Positions 15,109 through 24,826 are shown, counted from the stretch's first letter. The stretch is DNA of 64,000 nucleotides from Massilia sp. NR 4-1 (GCF_001191005.1 NZ_CP012201.1:186001-250000), one strand, 5' to 3'. Numbers and translations are program-made. Notes: generated from the sequence alone by a model not told the origin.

Positions 15109-16473
15109 TCAGGCGATGGCGCGCATCACGATCTGGATCGCCAGGCCGCCGCCGGGGCGGTTGCGCACCTTGAATTCCGCGCCATGCTTGAGCAGCACGC
15201 GCTCGACAATGGCCAGCCCCAGGCCGGCGCCATTGGCCTGGCCGCGCGCCGCGTCGAGGCGGGTGAAGGGTTTGAGCAACTGGGCGATCTGCTCTTCGGG
15301 CACGCCCACGCCGTGGTCGCTCACCTCGATGGTGACGCGGCGCGCCGTGTGCATGCCTTTGACGCTGCATTTCAGCTCGATCTCGGCCACGTCCTTGCCC
15401 GGCGTCTTGCCGTAGCGGCGCGCGTTCTCGATCAGATTGCCGATTACGCGTTTCAGGTCGGTGGCGTTGCCCAGCACGTGGGCGCGTTCGGCCAGCTCGG
15501 TGCTGACCTGCACGTCGGCCAGACGGGATACCTCATGCGCGCATTCCTCCAGCAGGGTTCTCACGTCCACATTGATGAAGGTGGCGGCTTCGGTCGGCTT
15601 GGCGTAGTCGAGGAACTGGCCGATGATGGCGTCCATCTGGGCGATGTCGGACTGGATGCCGTCGCGCGATTCAAGCGAGAGATTGGCCATCTCCACTTCC
15701 AGCTGCATGCGCGCCAGCGGCGTGCGCAGATCGTGCGAGATGCCGGCCAGGATCACGGCGCGGTCGGATTCGACCTGCTGCAGGTCGTCCACCATCTGGT
15801 TGAAGCTGCGGTTCGCCTCGCGGATTTCGCGCGGGCCTTTTTCCGGCAGCGGCGGCGGACGGTTGCCCTGGGCGAATTCGCGCGTGGCCGCCGTCAGGCG
15901 CGCCAGCGGCAGGTTGATCAGGCTGGAAATCAGGGCCGCGCCCAGCAGCGAGACGATCGACACCACGCCGGCCCAGCCCAGCCACTGGATGCCGGTCAGG
16001 CCGCGGATACGCTCGCGCTCCAGCATCAGCCAGTAGGCGTCGTCGTCGATCTTGAAGCTGACCCAGAAGCCGGACACGCCGTTGACGCTGGAGGAAAAGC
16101 GCGTATCGGCCCCCAGCTTGGCTTTCACCAGGGCTTCGATATCGGGCATCAGGGCATTGTCGGGCGGCGGGTCGACCTCGTCGTCCTCCTCCATCGGGAA
16201 GACGCGGATGCCCTCGTTCGAGACCAGCTCGAACAGCAGTTCGCTGCGCAGGCCGACGGCGGAGTGGGTGAGGGCGGCGCGGGTGATGGTGACCACGGAG
16301 ATCACCTGGGCCGAAATCTGCTGGACTTGCGGTTCGCGCTGGACGATGCTGATCATGCCCACCCAGGCCGACATGCTCAGCGTGGTGAGCACGCCGAGCA
16401 GCAGGAAGGTGCGCCAAAAGAGACCGCTTTTCAGCCAGGCCAGGCGGGGGAGTTTAAACAGGCGCTTCTTCAT
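15109..16473 (-). CDS. envZ: Sensor histidine kinase EnvZ (RisS-like)
   Basis: A 454-aa inner-membrane kinase. TM1 is at about 20-44, a periplasmic domain of about 120 residues with an acidic stretch (MEEDDEVDPP) follows, TM2 is at about 163-188, then HAMP, then HisKA with phospho-acceptor His247 in ILAGISHDLRTPLARM, and HATPase with DHGVGVPEEQ and ANGAGLGLAIV. The gene follows ompR by 18 bases. The pair matches OmpR/EnvZ, called RisA/RisS in Bordetella. The periplasmic part is longer and more acidic than in enterobacterial EnvZ as I recall it, so the stimulus may differ. Confidence 0.88.
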   Translation of the reverse strand: MKKRLFKLPRLAWLKSGLFWRTFLLLGVLTTLSMSAWVGMISIVQREPQVQQISAQVISVVTITRAALTHSAVGLRSELLFELVSNEGIRVFPMEEDDEVDPPPDNALMPDIEALVKAKLGADTRFSSSVNGVSGFWVSFKIDDDAYWLMLERERIRGLTGIQWLGWAGVVSIVSLLGAALISSLINLPLARLTAATREFAQGNRPPPLPEKGPREIREANRSFNQMVDDLQQVESDRAVILAGISHDLRTPLARMQLEVEMANLSLESRDGIQSDIAQMDAIIGQFLDYAKPTEAATFINVDVRTLLEECAHEVSRLADVQVSTELAERAHVLGNATDLKRVIGNLIENARRYGKTPGKDVAEIELKCSVKGMHTARRVTIEVSDHGVGVPEEQIAQLLKPFTRLDAARGQANGAGLGLAIVERVLLKHGAEFKVRNRPGGGLAIQIVMRAIA

Positions 16474-16491
16474 GCGGTGCTGCCGGGCACC

Positions 16492-17259
16492 TTAGCGCGG
16501 CTGTCCCTCCGGGATGAAGACATAGCCCAGTCCCCATACCGTCTGGATGTACAGCGGGCTCGATGGATCCGGTTCGATCAGTTTGCGCAGGCGGGAAATC
16601 TGCACGTCCAGGCTGCGGTCGAACACCTCGTATTCGCGGCCGCGCGCCAGTTCCATCAGCTTCTCGCGCGACAGCGGCTGGCGCGCATGGCGCGCGAACA
16701 CCTTCAGCACCGAGAATTCGCCGGTGGTCAGCGGCACGGTTTCGCCGTTTTTCTTCAGCGTGCGCGTGCCCAGGTCCAGCACGAACTGGCCGAATTCGAA
16801 GGTCTGCGGGGTTTCCGATGGCGCGCCCGGAATCTCGTCCGGCGCCTTGCGGCGCAGCACGGCGCCGATGCGGGCCACCAGCTCGCGCGGGTTGAAAGGC
16901 TTGGGCAGGTAATCGTCGGCGCCCATTTCCAGGCCGACGATGCGGTCCACATCCTCGCCCTTGGCGGTCAGCATGATGATCGGCGTCTGGTCGCCCGCGC
17001 CGCGCAGGCGGCGGCAGATCGACAGGCCGTCTTCGCCGGGCAGCATCAGGTCCAGCACCAGCAGGTCGTAACGCTCGCGCAGCCACAGCTTGTTCATGGC
17101 CGTGGCGTTTTCCGCCGTGAAGACATTGAAGCCCTGTTCGGTCAGATAGCGGCGCAGCAGGTCGCGCAGACGGACGTCGTCGTCCACTACCATGATCTTG
17201 GCTTGGTGGCCCTGGTTACTGCCAGAACTGTTGCTCGATTCGGTGGAGGTCGTAGTCAT
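16492..17259 (-). CDS. ompR: Response regulator OmpR (RisA-like)
   Basis: 255 aa. The receiver has the acidic pocket VVDDD and phospho-acceptor Asp70 in LVLDLMLPG, with Lys in YLPKPFNP. The C-terminal winged helix has the transactivation loop and EVFDRSLDVQISRLRKLIE. A Ser/Asn/Thr-rich tail of about 20 residues precedes the receiver; a later start is possible, but no second start codon with a better site was found. It is the first gene of the ompR-envZ operon. TTACAAA boxes spaced 10 bases apart in the upstream intergenic region may be its own binding site. Confidence 0.92.
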   Translation of the reverse strand: MTTTSTESSNSSGSNQGHQAKIMVVDDDVRLRDLLRRYLTEQGFNVFTAENATAMNKLWLRERYDLLVLDLMLPGEDGLSICRRLRGAGDQTPIIMLTAKGEDVDRIVGLEMGADDYLPKPFNPRELVARIGAVLRRKAPDEIPGAPSETPQTFEFGQFVLDLGTRTLKKNGETVPLTTGEFSVLKVFARHARQPLSREKLMELARGREYEVFDRSLDVQISRLRKLIEPDPSSPLYIQTVWGLGYVFIPEGQPR

Positions 17260-17337
17260 AATGCTGTCGGAATTGTCAGATTCATGTTGCTATGGTAACG
17301 TCATAATGGTCGCCGGAAACAATACTTGGCAGACCCA

Positions 17338-17357
17338 TTACAAAGTGTTACAAACTT
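17338..17357. promoter_or_regulatory. Candidate OmpR-type tandem box
   Basis: TTACAAA occurs at 17338 and again at 17348, a 10-base period, followed by TTTACCC. OmpR-family dimers bind such direct repeats head to tail. It lies between ompR (minus) and the small secreted-protein gene (plus), and could serve either. Confidence 0.4.
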
Positions 17358-17455
17358 TACCCAAACGCTCTTACCCGCGTGATGAAAGGGGCATACACTT
17401 GGCCCATAGTCAGTACAGCTTATAGGTTTACCTTGCAAGACGGAAGAGGATCACG

Positions 17456-17833
17456 ATGAACAAGCCAGCAGCAACAAGCAAAAGGACGGGAGAAGCGCAG
17501 TTGCGCCGGCACCTGCCTGCCGCTGCGCTGGCGCTGGCTTGCTCCCTGACCGCCGTCGCGGCCTGGGCCAACGGCCCCAATGATCCGCCCAGCAACCAGC
17601 CGCGCCGCGAAGAAAACCGGCCGGCGCCGCGCGAAAGCCGCGAGGCGCGCGACCGCCGCTGGGGCGACTACGAACAGCGCGCGGAGGAGCAGCGCCGCGC
17701 CATGCAGGAAAATGTGAACAATGCGGAGATGAGCCGCCGCGTGGGCCGCATGACGGCCGACGAGAAGCGCGACCTGCGCCGCCAGATCACGGAAACGGGA
17801 CAGGAGTTGTACGCGATTCCGCCGCGCCGCTAG
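17456..17833 (+). CDS. Small secreted, arginine-rich protein of unknown function
   Basis: 125 aa with a good AGAGGA site. A signal peptide spans about residues 18-39, ending AVAAWANG. The mature part is short, very charged (Arg, Glu) and predicted helical, with low-complexity NRPAPRESREARDRRWGDYEQRAEEQRRAMQ-like composition (given here only as its character), and a conserved-looking MTADEKRDLRRQI near the C-terminus. I do not recognise a named family. It is divergent from ompR across a region with possible OmpR boxes, so it could be an OmpR target. A terminator follows. Confidence 0.75.
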   Translation: MNKPAATSKRTGEAQLRRHLPAAALALACSLTAVAAWANGPNDPPSNQPRREENRPAPRESREARDRRWGDYEQRAEEQRRAMQENVNNAEMSRRVGRMTADEKRDLRRQITETGQELYAIPPRR

Positions 17834-17855
17834 CGCGGCGCCGCAGACCGCAACC

Positions 17856-17880
17856 GGGCCGCTTGCGGCCCTTTTTGTTT
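17856..17880 (+). terminator. Rho-independent terminator
   Basis: GGGCCGC and GCGGCCC pair around a short loop (17856-17871) and are followed by TTTTTGTTT. It lies 23 bases after the small secreted-protein gene. Confidence 0.8.
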
Positions 17881-17967
17881 GCGCAACTTTCTCATATTTG
17901 CAACCGGCGGCGGCGAAACGCGCGAACAGGGGTGTGTTTAGCCCCGGTTCGTGGTACGCTTCCCCGA

Positions 17968-17973
17968 TATAAT
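17968..17973 (+). promoter_or_regulatory. Consensus -10 box upstream of the FapA-like gene
   Basis: TATAAT 61 bases before the ATG. The -35 region is poor (CGGTTC), so only the -10 is supported. Confidence 0.4.
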
Positions 17974-18034
17974 AAAGAAATAAATGTTGCTGGCGTGACA
18001 AATGCAGTCCCGTTAGGCGTTCATTGGGGGATTC

Positions 18035-19900
18035 ATGTCAGACGTCGCTCCTGCGGGGCAAGCTAGTGGAGAGGGCGAGCTGCCGTCGTCGATCGTCAAG
18101 CGCGAGGATGGCGTCTACTTCAAGGCCGATGCCGGTACAGTGGCCTGCCAGGCGGCCGCCAACCAGGTCTTCCTGTCCAGCGCCTACTTCAGCGGCCTCG
18201 ATTACGGCGTCTTTCTGCGCGCCCTGTACGAGGCCGGGCCGGAACTGCCCGAGGGTATCCAGGGCCAGCCCCTGATCCGTTTCGCCGACGATATCGTTCC
18301 CTTCAATCCCGCCCGCCGCGGCTTCTACAAATCGGTCCGCATCAGCAATGGCGAGGCTGAATACTATTTCGAGCCGGTCTTCCTCGACCTGCCCGGCCAG
18401 CCGCCGCAGCAGCAGGCCTTGAACTTCGACGAGTTCGTGGCCGATATGTGGATCAAGGGCATACGTTTCGGTATCGACGCGCCGGCCGTGAAAGCGGCCA
18501 TCGCCCATGGCAAGGCGGTACGCCTGGTGGCGGCGCGCCGTCTGAACGCGGCGCCGGGACGCGACGCCGCCATCGCCGAGGTGTCGCAGCAGCTGCACCG
18601 CTCGAACGCGCCGCGCGAGCTGGCCAATGGCCGCGTCGACCTGCACACCTTCCAGAACCGCTTCCCGCAGGTGAAGGCCAACGTCAAGCTGCTGCGCAAG
18701 GTGCCCAAGCAGGCCGGCGCGCGCGGCTACGAGCTGTCCGGCATCGTGATTGAACCGCCCGAGCCGCGCGACCTGGAACTGACCGGCGTGGCGGGCGAGG
18801 GCACAGTGATCGAGCATATCAACGGCGAGGACTACCTGGTGTCGGCGGTGGAAGGCTTCGTCAGCGTCGATGGTGGCAGCAAGCGTCTCTCCATCGGCCC
18901 CAAGATCGTCAGCCGCGAAGGCGTCAGCGTGCGCACCACCGGCAATCTGCAGCTCACCGGCGAATACGAGGAGTTCGGCGAGGTGCAGGAGCAGCGCGTG
19001 GTGGATGGCTACAGCATCACCATCCACCAGGACGTGTATGGCAAGATCAATTCGCGCGGCGGCAATATCAGCCTGCTGCGCAACCTGATCGGCGGCACGG
19101 CCATGAATGCGGACGGTAACATCAAGGTCAAGGGCATGGCCTCTGGCGCGGTGCTGCAGACGAAGAAGGGCGAGGTGGTGCTGGGCCGCGCCGAGAACTG
19201 CGTCATCTCCGGCAGCAAGGTGGTGGTGGGCGAGGCGCTGAACTGCGAGATCATGGCCGACGAGGTGATGGTGCACAAGGCCGAGGGCTGCACGATCGCT
19301 GCGCGCAAGATCGACATCGATGGCGCCGGCCCGCGCAAGCAGGCCGAGATGCAGCTGTACGTGCTGCTGCCCGATACCGGCAAATACGACCGCAGCATCG
19401 CCGAATACAAGGACAAGGCGGCGCGCCACGCGGCGGCGGCAAGCCAGCGCCAGTCCGAACTGGATGCGCTGACCGGCCGCCAGGATATGCGCAATTACCT
19501 GACCCTGGCGACCCGGGTGCGCAAGCAGGAAGTGGTGCTGACTCACGAGCAGCTTGGCTTGTTCCAGAAAATGGCCGAGCAGCTTGGGCCGGCGCTGAAG
19601 CAGGTGGGGCAGATTTCGCTGGCCGTGAAAGAAGCCCAGGTGCGGCAAAAGCAGATGGAAGACCAGGCCGAGGCCGTGCTGCACCAGAAGCTCAGCGTGA
19701 TCGGCGCGGCGCGCTGCACGGTGCGCGCGGTGCTGGGCGATACGCTGCTGCGCCCCATGATCTTCAATCCCGATCTGGGTCCGGCCTACGACCATGCGCC
19801 GAAAGACATCAAGGCGCGCCTGCGCGCGGCCAGCGGCAGCCAGCCCATCTTCTCGGGTGCGCGCGGCAGCATCGACTGGAGCGCCAGCAGCGCGGTCTGA
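18035..19900 (+). CDS. FapA-like (DUF342) protein
   Basis: A 621-aa soluble protein. The N-terminal half (about 1-230) is the mixed domain usual for this family. The centre (about 250-430) is a right-handed beta-helix-type repeat region with the family pattern of polarity-alternating strands: INSRGGNISLLRNLIGGTA, GNIKVKGMASGAVLQTKKG, VVLGRAENCVISGSKVVVG. The C-terminus (about 440-550) is a coiled coil. FapA in Vibrio helps place flagellar regulators at the pole. No flagellar gene is near, and the gene is monocistronic, so a flagellar role is not supported by context. Annotated relatives are simply DUF342 proteins. Confidence 0.85.
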   Translation: MSDVAPAGQASGEGELPSSIVKREDGVYFKADAGTVACQAAANQVFLSSAYFSGLDYGVFLRALYEAGPELPEGIQGQPLIRFADDIVPFNPARRGFYKSVRISNGEAEYYFEPVFLDLPGQPPQQQALNFDEFVADMWIKGIRFGIDAPAVKAAIAHGKAVRLVAARRLNAAPGRDAAIAEVSQQLHRSNAPRELANGRVDLHTFQNRFPQVKANVKLLRKVPKQAGARGYELSGIVIEPPEPRDLELTGVAGEGTVIEHINGEDYLVSAVEGFVSVDGGSKRLSIGPKIVSREGVSVRTTGNLQLTGEYEEFGEVQEQRVVDGYSITIHQDVYGKINSRGGNISLLRNLIGGTAMNADGNIKVKGMASGAVLQTKKGEVVLGRAENCVISGSKVVVGEALNCEIMADEVMVHKAEGCTIAARKIDIDGAGPRKQAEMQLYVLLPDTGKYDRSIAEYKDKAARHAAAASQRQSELDALTGRQDMRNYLTLATRVRKQEVVLTHEQLGLFQKMAEQLGPALKQVGQISLAVKEAQVRQKQMEDQAEAVLHQKLSVIGAARCTVRAVLGDTLLRPMIFNPDLGPAYDHAPKDIKARLRAASGSQPIFSGARGSIDWSASSAV

Positions 19901-20001
19901 GGCCGACGGGCCGTCTTCATCGCTCCTTCATTTCTCCTTAGTTTGGCCTTCACGCGTGCAAACGCACAATCGCTTCTCGTTTTCACACAGGAGCAAACAC
20001 C

Positions 20002-22347
20002 ATGCAGCAATTACCGGGCTGGCGCCGCGGCGCCACGCTATCCCTCATCTGCGCCACGGCGGCGCTGGCGCTGAGCGCCTGCGGCGGCAGGAAATCCGGC
20101 GAACCTTCCAAGCCGCCGGGGACGCAACTGTCCGCCGAAATCCGCCGCACTTCTTTCGGCATCCCGCACATCAAGGCCAATGACGAAGCGGGGCTGGGCT
20201 ATGGCATCGGCTATGCCTACGCCGAGGACAACGCCTGCCTGCTGGCGGAAGAGATTCTGACCGTCAGCGGCGAGCGCTCCAAATACTTCCTTCCGGTGGA
20301 ACAAAGCTTCCCGATGGAGGGTGCGCCGAGCAATCTGGACTCGGATTTCTTTTACCGCGCCGTGAATAGCGAGGCCGCCGTGAACGCGGCGCTGAACGCG
20401 CAAAGCACCGAGGTGCGGGAGCTGCTGCGTGGCTATGTGGCCGGTTTCAACGCCTGGCTCGACCAGCCGCAGTCGGGCACGGTGAACGCCGCCTGCCGCC
20501 AGCAGCCCTGGCTGCGCAAGATCAAGGAACAGGACCTGGTGCGCCTGATGCGGCGCACGGCCATGACTAACGGTTCGGTGAGCTTTGCCGGCGGCATCGG
20601 GGCGGCGCAGCCACCGGGCAGCATGCAGGCCGCGCCGGTGGCCGGCGCCGTGCCGGGCGCCGGATCGCGCCACACGGGCAGCAACGGGCTGGCGGTGGGC
20701 AGCGAACGCTCGGAGAATGGGCGCGGCATCGTGCTGGGCCAGCCCCACCTGGGGTGGCTGAACAATATGCGCTTTTATGAGATGCATCTGACCATCCCGG
20801 GCAAGCTCGATGTGATGGGCGCCAGCTTGCCCGGTGTGCCCGTGATCGGCATCGGTTTCACGCAGAATTTCGCCTGGACCCATACCACCGATACCTCGGC
20901 CCATTCCACCTTCTACGCCCTGCAGCTCGACAGCAAAGACCCGACGCGCTACATGGTCGACGGTCAATCCATCGCCATGGGCCGGCGTGAGATCAGCATC
21001 GAGGTGCGGAACGGCGAGGGGCAGTTGGTGAAGCAGGCGCGCACCCTGTACACGACCGAATATGGGCCGCTGGTGCAGATGCCGCAGCTGGAGCTGAACT
21101 GGACCGCCAGCCGCGCCTTCGCCCTGCGCGATGCGAATGCCGACAACCACCGCATGGTCGAGCAATGGTATGCGATGAACAAGGCCTCGTCGCTGGAAGA
21201 GCTGAAGCAGCTCAACCAGCGCATCGTCGGCAATCCCTGGAATAACACGCTGGCGGCGGACAAGGAGGGCCGCACCCTGTATATGAACGTCTCGCCGGTT
21301 GCCAACCTGCCCAATCTGGCGCAGTGCCAGCTGCCGCAATCGGCCTACCTCGATGGGCAGAACGCCTTCACGCTGGACGGCAGCCGCAAGGCCTGCAACT
21401 GGGTCGACGATGCGGGCGCGCCGCAGGCCGGCATCATGGCCGGCAGCAGGCTGCCGGTACTGGAAAACCGCGACTATGTGCAGAACGCCAATGACAGCGC
21501 CTGGCTGGCCAATCTGGCCACGCCGTTGACCGGCTTTTCGCCGCTGGTCAGCAAGCAGGATAACGCGCAGGGTTTGCGCACCCGGCAGCTGCTGACGGAA
21601 ATCCAGTCGCGCCCGAAAAAGCTGGGCATGGCCGATCTGCAGGATATGGCGTTGAACAACAAGGTCTATCTGATGCAGGCGATCCAGGACGATCTGAAAA
21701 TGTACTGCGCCAGCCGCAGCTGGCAACCAGACGCGGGCCGCGCCTGCGGTGCCATGACCAGTTGGGACGGCCGTGCCGATTTGGACAGCAATATGGGTTA
21801 TGTCTATCTGCGCGGCATGTGGGCCAGGGCCATGTCCCGGCTGGAGAGCGACGCCGCCTTCTGGGCTGTGCCTTTCAATGTTGCCGATCCGGTGCACACG
21901 CCGCGCGGCTTGCGCTACCGCGATCCGGCCCTGGCCGAAGCGCTGGCGCTGTCGCTGGACGATGTGATTGTCAACCTGAATGCCACCGGCGTACCGCTGG
22001 CCGCGAAGCTGGGCGAGGTGCAGGTGGCGACGGCGGGCGGCCGGCGCATCGGCATCCATGGCGGCGCCGATCAGATGGGGGTATTGAACGCGATCGAAAC
22101 CGATGGCCCCGCGCATGGCGTTTTTGAAGTCAGTGCCGGCACCACCTACTTGCAGGTCGTCGGTTTCGACGCGCAAGGGCCGGTGGCGCAAACCCTGCTG
22201 GCTTATTCGCAGTCGTCCGATTCCTCGTCGCCGCATCACAGCGACCAGACCGAACGCTTCTCGCGCAAGCAGTGGATCGCCTTGCCCTTCAGCGAGGCGG
22301 CGATCCAGGCCGATCCGGCCTACCGCAGCAAGACTATAAAACAGTAA
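20002..22347 (+). CDS. PvdQ/QuiP-type acylase (Ntn hydrolase), lipoprotein form
   Basis: 781 aa. A lipobox LSAC gives an acylated Cys27, so it is membrane-anchored in the periplasm. It is made as a precursor: an alpha part with IRRTSFGIPHIKA, a spacer, and a beta part whose N-terminal nucleophile is Ser227 in TGSNGLAVGSERSENGRG, almost identical to the PvdQ/AHL-acylase motif. Further marks are LTIPGKLDVMGASLPG, FAWTHTTDTSAHSTFY and NPWNNTLAADKEGRTLYMN. By family it cleaves long-chain N-acyl-homoserine lactones or fatty-acylated siderophore precursors. A close paralog follows 127 bases downstream. Confidence 0.9.
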   Translation: MQQLPGWRRGATLSLICATAALALSACGGRKSGEPSKPPGTQLSAEIRRTSFGIPHIKANDEAGLGYGIGYAYAEDNACLLAEEILTVSGERSKYFLPVEQSFPMEGAPSNLDSDFFYRAVNSEAAVNAALNAQSTEVRELLRGYVAGFNAWLDQPQSGTVNAACRQQPWLRKIKEQDLVRLMRRTAMTNGSVSFAGGIGAAQPPGSMQAAPVAGAVPGAGSRHTGSNGLAVGSERSENGRGIVLGQPHLGWLNNMRFYEMHLTIPGKLDVMGASLPGVPVIGIGFTQNFAWTHTTDTSAHSTFYALQLDSKDPTRYMVDGQSIAMGRREISIEVRNGEGQLVKQARTLYTTEYGPLVQMPQLELNWTASRAFALRDANADNHRMVEQWYAMNKASSLEELKQLNQRIVGNPWNNTLAADKEGRTLYMNVSPVANLPNLAQCQLPQSAYLDGQNAFTLDGSRKACNWVDDAGAPQAGIMAGSRLPVLENRDYVQNANDSAWLANLATPLTGFSPLVSKQDNAQGLRTRQLLTEIQSRPKKLGMADLQDMALNNKVYLMQAIQDDLKMYCASRSWQPDAGRACGAMTSWDGRADLDSNMGYVYLRGMWARAMSRLESDAAFWAVPFNVADPVHTPRGLRYRDPALAEALALSLDDVIVNLNATGVPLAAKLGEVQVATAGGRRIGIHGGADQMGVLNAIETDGPAHGVFEVSAGTTYLQVVGFDAQGPVAQTLLAYSQSSDSSSPHHSDQTERFSRKQWIALPFSEAAIQADPAYRSKTIKQ

Positions 22348-22474
22348 GGAAGGAGGTTGGCTGCCGCCGGCGTTGCATGCGGCAGCAATAATAAAGAATT
22401 TACATCTTTCCTCGTTTGCCGGGCAAATTTGCGTGGCACAATGGCCCATGTATAAATTGACAAGGAGCCTCCTC

Positions 22475-24808
22475 ATGCAGCAACGGCAGTTGTGGCGCAG
22501 CGGCGCTTTGCTTTCCCTTTTGTTCCTGGCGCTGCCCGCGCCGGCGCAGGACGAAAGCGCGAAGGCGGAAGAGTCCTACCAGCCTTCCAAGTCCATCTTC
22601 ATCGCCGAAATCCGGCGCACCTCCTTCGGCATCCCGCATATCAAGGCCCTCAACGAGGCCAGTCTGGGCTTTGGCCTGGGCTATGCCTATGCCGAGGATA
22701 ATTTCTGCCTGATCGCCGACGAGATCCTGACGGTGTCCGGCCAGCGCTCGCGCTACTTCGATCCGTCCCAGCCAAGTTATCCGCACTGGACCGCCGCGCC
22801 CAACCTGGAATCGGACTTCTTCTTCCGCAGCGTGAACGACGAGACCAACGTGAAGGCGGCATGGAATGCGCAGACGCCTGAAGTGCGCGACCTGCTGCAT
22901 GGTTATGCGGCAGGTTTCAACAGCTATCTGGATCAGACCGGCAGCGCCCATCTGCCCGAGGCTTGCCGCGGCGCGCCCTGGGTGCGCAAGATCAATGAGT
23001 ATGACCTGATCCGCATGGCGCGCCGTATTGCCCTGTTCACCACCTCGGCCATGTTTGTGCCGGCCATTTCCAGTGCCCAGCCGCCGGAGCAGGGTGCACG
23101 CCCTGCTGTGGCCGCGCCCAAGCAGCGCCTGGCCGCCAGCAATGCGCTGGCGGTAGGCGGCGACCGTTCCGCCAATGGCCGCGGCATCGTGCTGGGCCAG
23201 CCGCATCTGCCCTGGATCAACCAGTTGCGCTTCTACCAGGCGCACCTGACCATTCCCGGCAAACTCGATGTGATGGGTGTGACCCTGCCCGGCATGCCGG
23301 TGGTGGGCATCGGCTTCACCCGCAACTTCGCCTGGAGCCACACGGTCAACACCTCGGCCCACGCCACCTTGTACGCGCTGGAATTGGACAGCAAAGACCC
23401 GACCCGCTACCTGGTCGACGGCCGCTCCGTCCCCATGAGCCGACGCGAGATCAGCGTGGAAGTGCGCGGCGCCGATGGCCGCCTGGAAAAACAGACGCGC
23501 ACCCTGTATTCGACCCAGTATGGCCCGGTGCTGCGCTACCCGGACCTGGGCATGGAGTGGAGCAGCACGCGCGCCTACGCCATCCGCGACGCCAACGCAT
23601 CCAACCACCGCGCCATCGAGCAATGGTATGCGATGGGCAAGGCGCGCTCGCTGGAAGAGGTGAAGCAGGTCAACCAGCGCATCGTGGGCAACCCATGGAA
23701 TAACACCGTCGCGGCGGACAAGGATGGCCGCACGCTGTACCTGAATATTTCGCCGACCGCCAATGTGAGGGATCTGGCCGCCTGCGAAGTGGAGCAGGCG
23801 CCGGTGCTGTACACGCTCAACACCGTCACGCTGGACGGCAGCCGCCAAAGCTGCGGCTGGGCCAACGATGCGGGCGCGCCGCAGCCGGGCATCGTGGCTG
23901 GACGCAATCTGCCGGTGCTGCAAAACCGCGACTATGTGCAGAACGCCAACGACAGCGCCTGGCTGACCAACCTGGCCACGCCGCTGACCGGCTTTGCACC
24001 ATTGGTCAGCCGCGAGTACTTGCCGCAGGGGCCGCGCACGCGCCAGCTCCTGAGCGAAGTGCGGACGCATCGCCAAGCCTTGGGCAGTGCCGACCTGCAG
24101 GACATGGCGCTGAGCGACAAGGCCTTCATCGCCAGCGTGGTGCAGGACGATATGCGCCGCTTCTGCGCCAGCCGCAGCTGGCAGCCGGATGAGCAGGCAG
24201 CGTGCGAACGCATCGGCAGCTGGGACGGCGTGGCTGGCCTGAACAGCAATATGGGTTATGTCTATCTGCGCGGTGTGTGGGAAGGGCTGACGGCCGAACG
24301 TGACGGACTCTGGGCCGTGCCTTTCGATCCGGCCGATCCGGTGGCGACGCCGCGCGGCCTGGCCTACGCCGATCCGGTGGTGGGCGCCAAGCTGGCCGCT
24401 GCGCTGGGCGCGGCCGCGGCCGGGGCCAAGGCGGCCGGCATCGATGCGGACGCGAAGCTGGGCGCGGTGCAGCTGTATAGCAGCGCCGGACGCCGCCTCG
24501 GCATTCCCGGCGCTTCCGATGCGATGGGCGCGCTCAACACCATCGATACCGATCCGCCGGCGGAGGGCGCGCTGAACGTGACCGGCGGCACCAGCTATCT
24601 GCAGGTGGTGGGCTTCGACGACAACGGTCCGGTGGCCAATGCGCTGCTGTCGTACTCGCAATCGGCCAACCCGGCTTCCCCCCACCACTTGGACCAGACC
24701 GAGCGCTTTATCCGCAAGGAGTGGATCAAGCTGCCTTTCAGCGAGGCGCAGATCGTGGCCGACCCGGCCTACAGCCGCAGGATCATCAGCCGTTTTGACC
24801 TGCCTTGA
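22475..24808 (+). CDS. PvdQ/QuiP-type acylase (Ntn hydrolase), soluble periplasmic form
   Basis: 777 aa from the ATG at 22475, which has AAGGAG upstream; the frame is open earlier but without a site. An ordinary signal peptide ends near LPAPAQ (residue 25), with no lipobox. The nucleophile is Ser222 in LAASNALAVGGDRSANGRG; the residue before the Ser is Ala, where the upstream paralog has Gly. The rest aligns along the whole length with the upstream gene, so this is a tandem duplication with diverged export mode. Substrate range may differ. Function as for the paralog: acyl-amide hydrolysis, possibly of quorum-sensing lactones. Confidence 0.9.
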   Translation: MQQRQLWRSGALLSLLFLALPAPAQDESAKAEESYQPSKSIFIAEIRRTSFGIPHIKALNEASLGFGLGYAYAEDNFCLIADEILTVSGQRSRYFDPSQPSYPHWTAAPNLESDFFFRSVNDETNVKAAWNAQTPEVRDLLHGYAAGFNSYLDQTGSAHLPEACRGAPWVRKINEYDLIRMARRIALFTTSAMFVPAISSAQPPEQGARPAVAAPKQRLAASNALAVGGDRSANGRGIVLGQPHLPWINQLRFYQAHLTIPGKLDVMGVTLPGMPVVGIGFTRNFAWSHTVNTSAHATLYALELDSKDPTRYLVDGRSVPMSRREISVEVRGADGRLEKQTRTLYSTQYGPVLRYPDLGMEWSSTRAYAIRDANASNHRAIEQWYAMGKARSLEEVKQVNQRIVGNPWNNTVAADKDGRTLYLNISPTANVRDLAACEVEQAPVLYTLNTVTLDGSRQSCGWANDAGAPQPGIVAGRNLPVLQNRDYVQNANDSAWLTNLATPLTGFAPLVSREYLPQGPRTRQLLSEVRTHRQALGSADLQDMALSDKAFIASVVQDDMRRFCASRSWQPDEQAACERIGSWDGVAGLNSNMGYVYLRGVWEGLTAERDGLWAVPFDPADPVATPRGLAYADPVVGAKLAAALGAAAAGAKAAGIDADAKLGAVQLYSSAGRRLGIPGASDAMGALNTIDTDPPAEGALNVTGGTSYLQVVGFDDNGPVANALLSYSQSANPASPHHLDQTERFIRKEWIKLPFSEAQIVADPAYSRRIISRFDLP

Positions 24809-24826
24809 AGCGGGCGGGCGGCCCGC

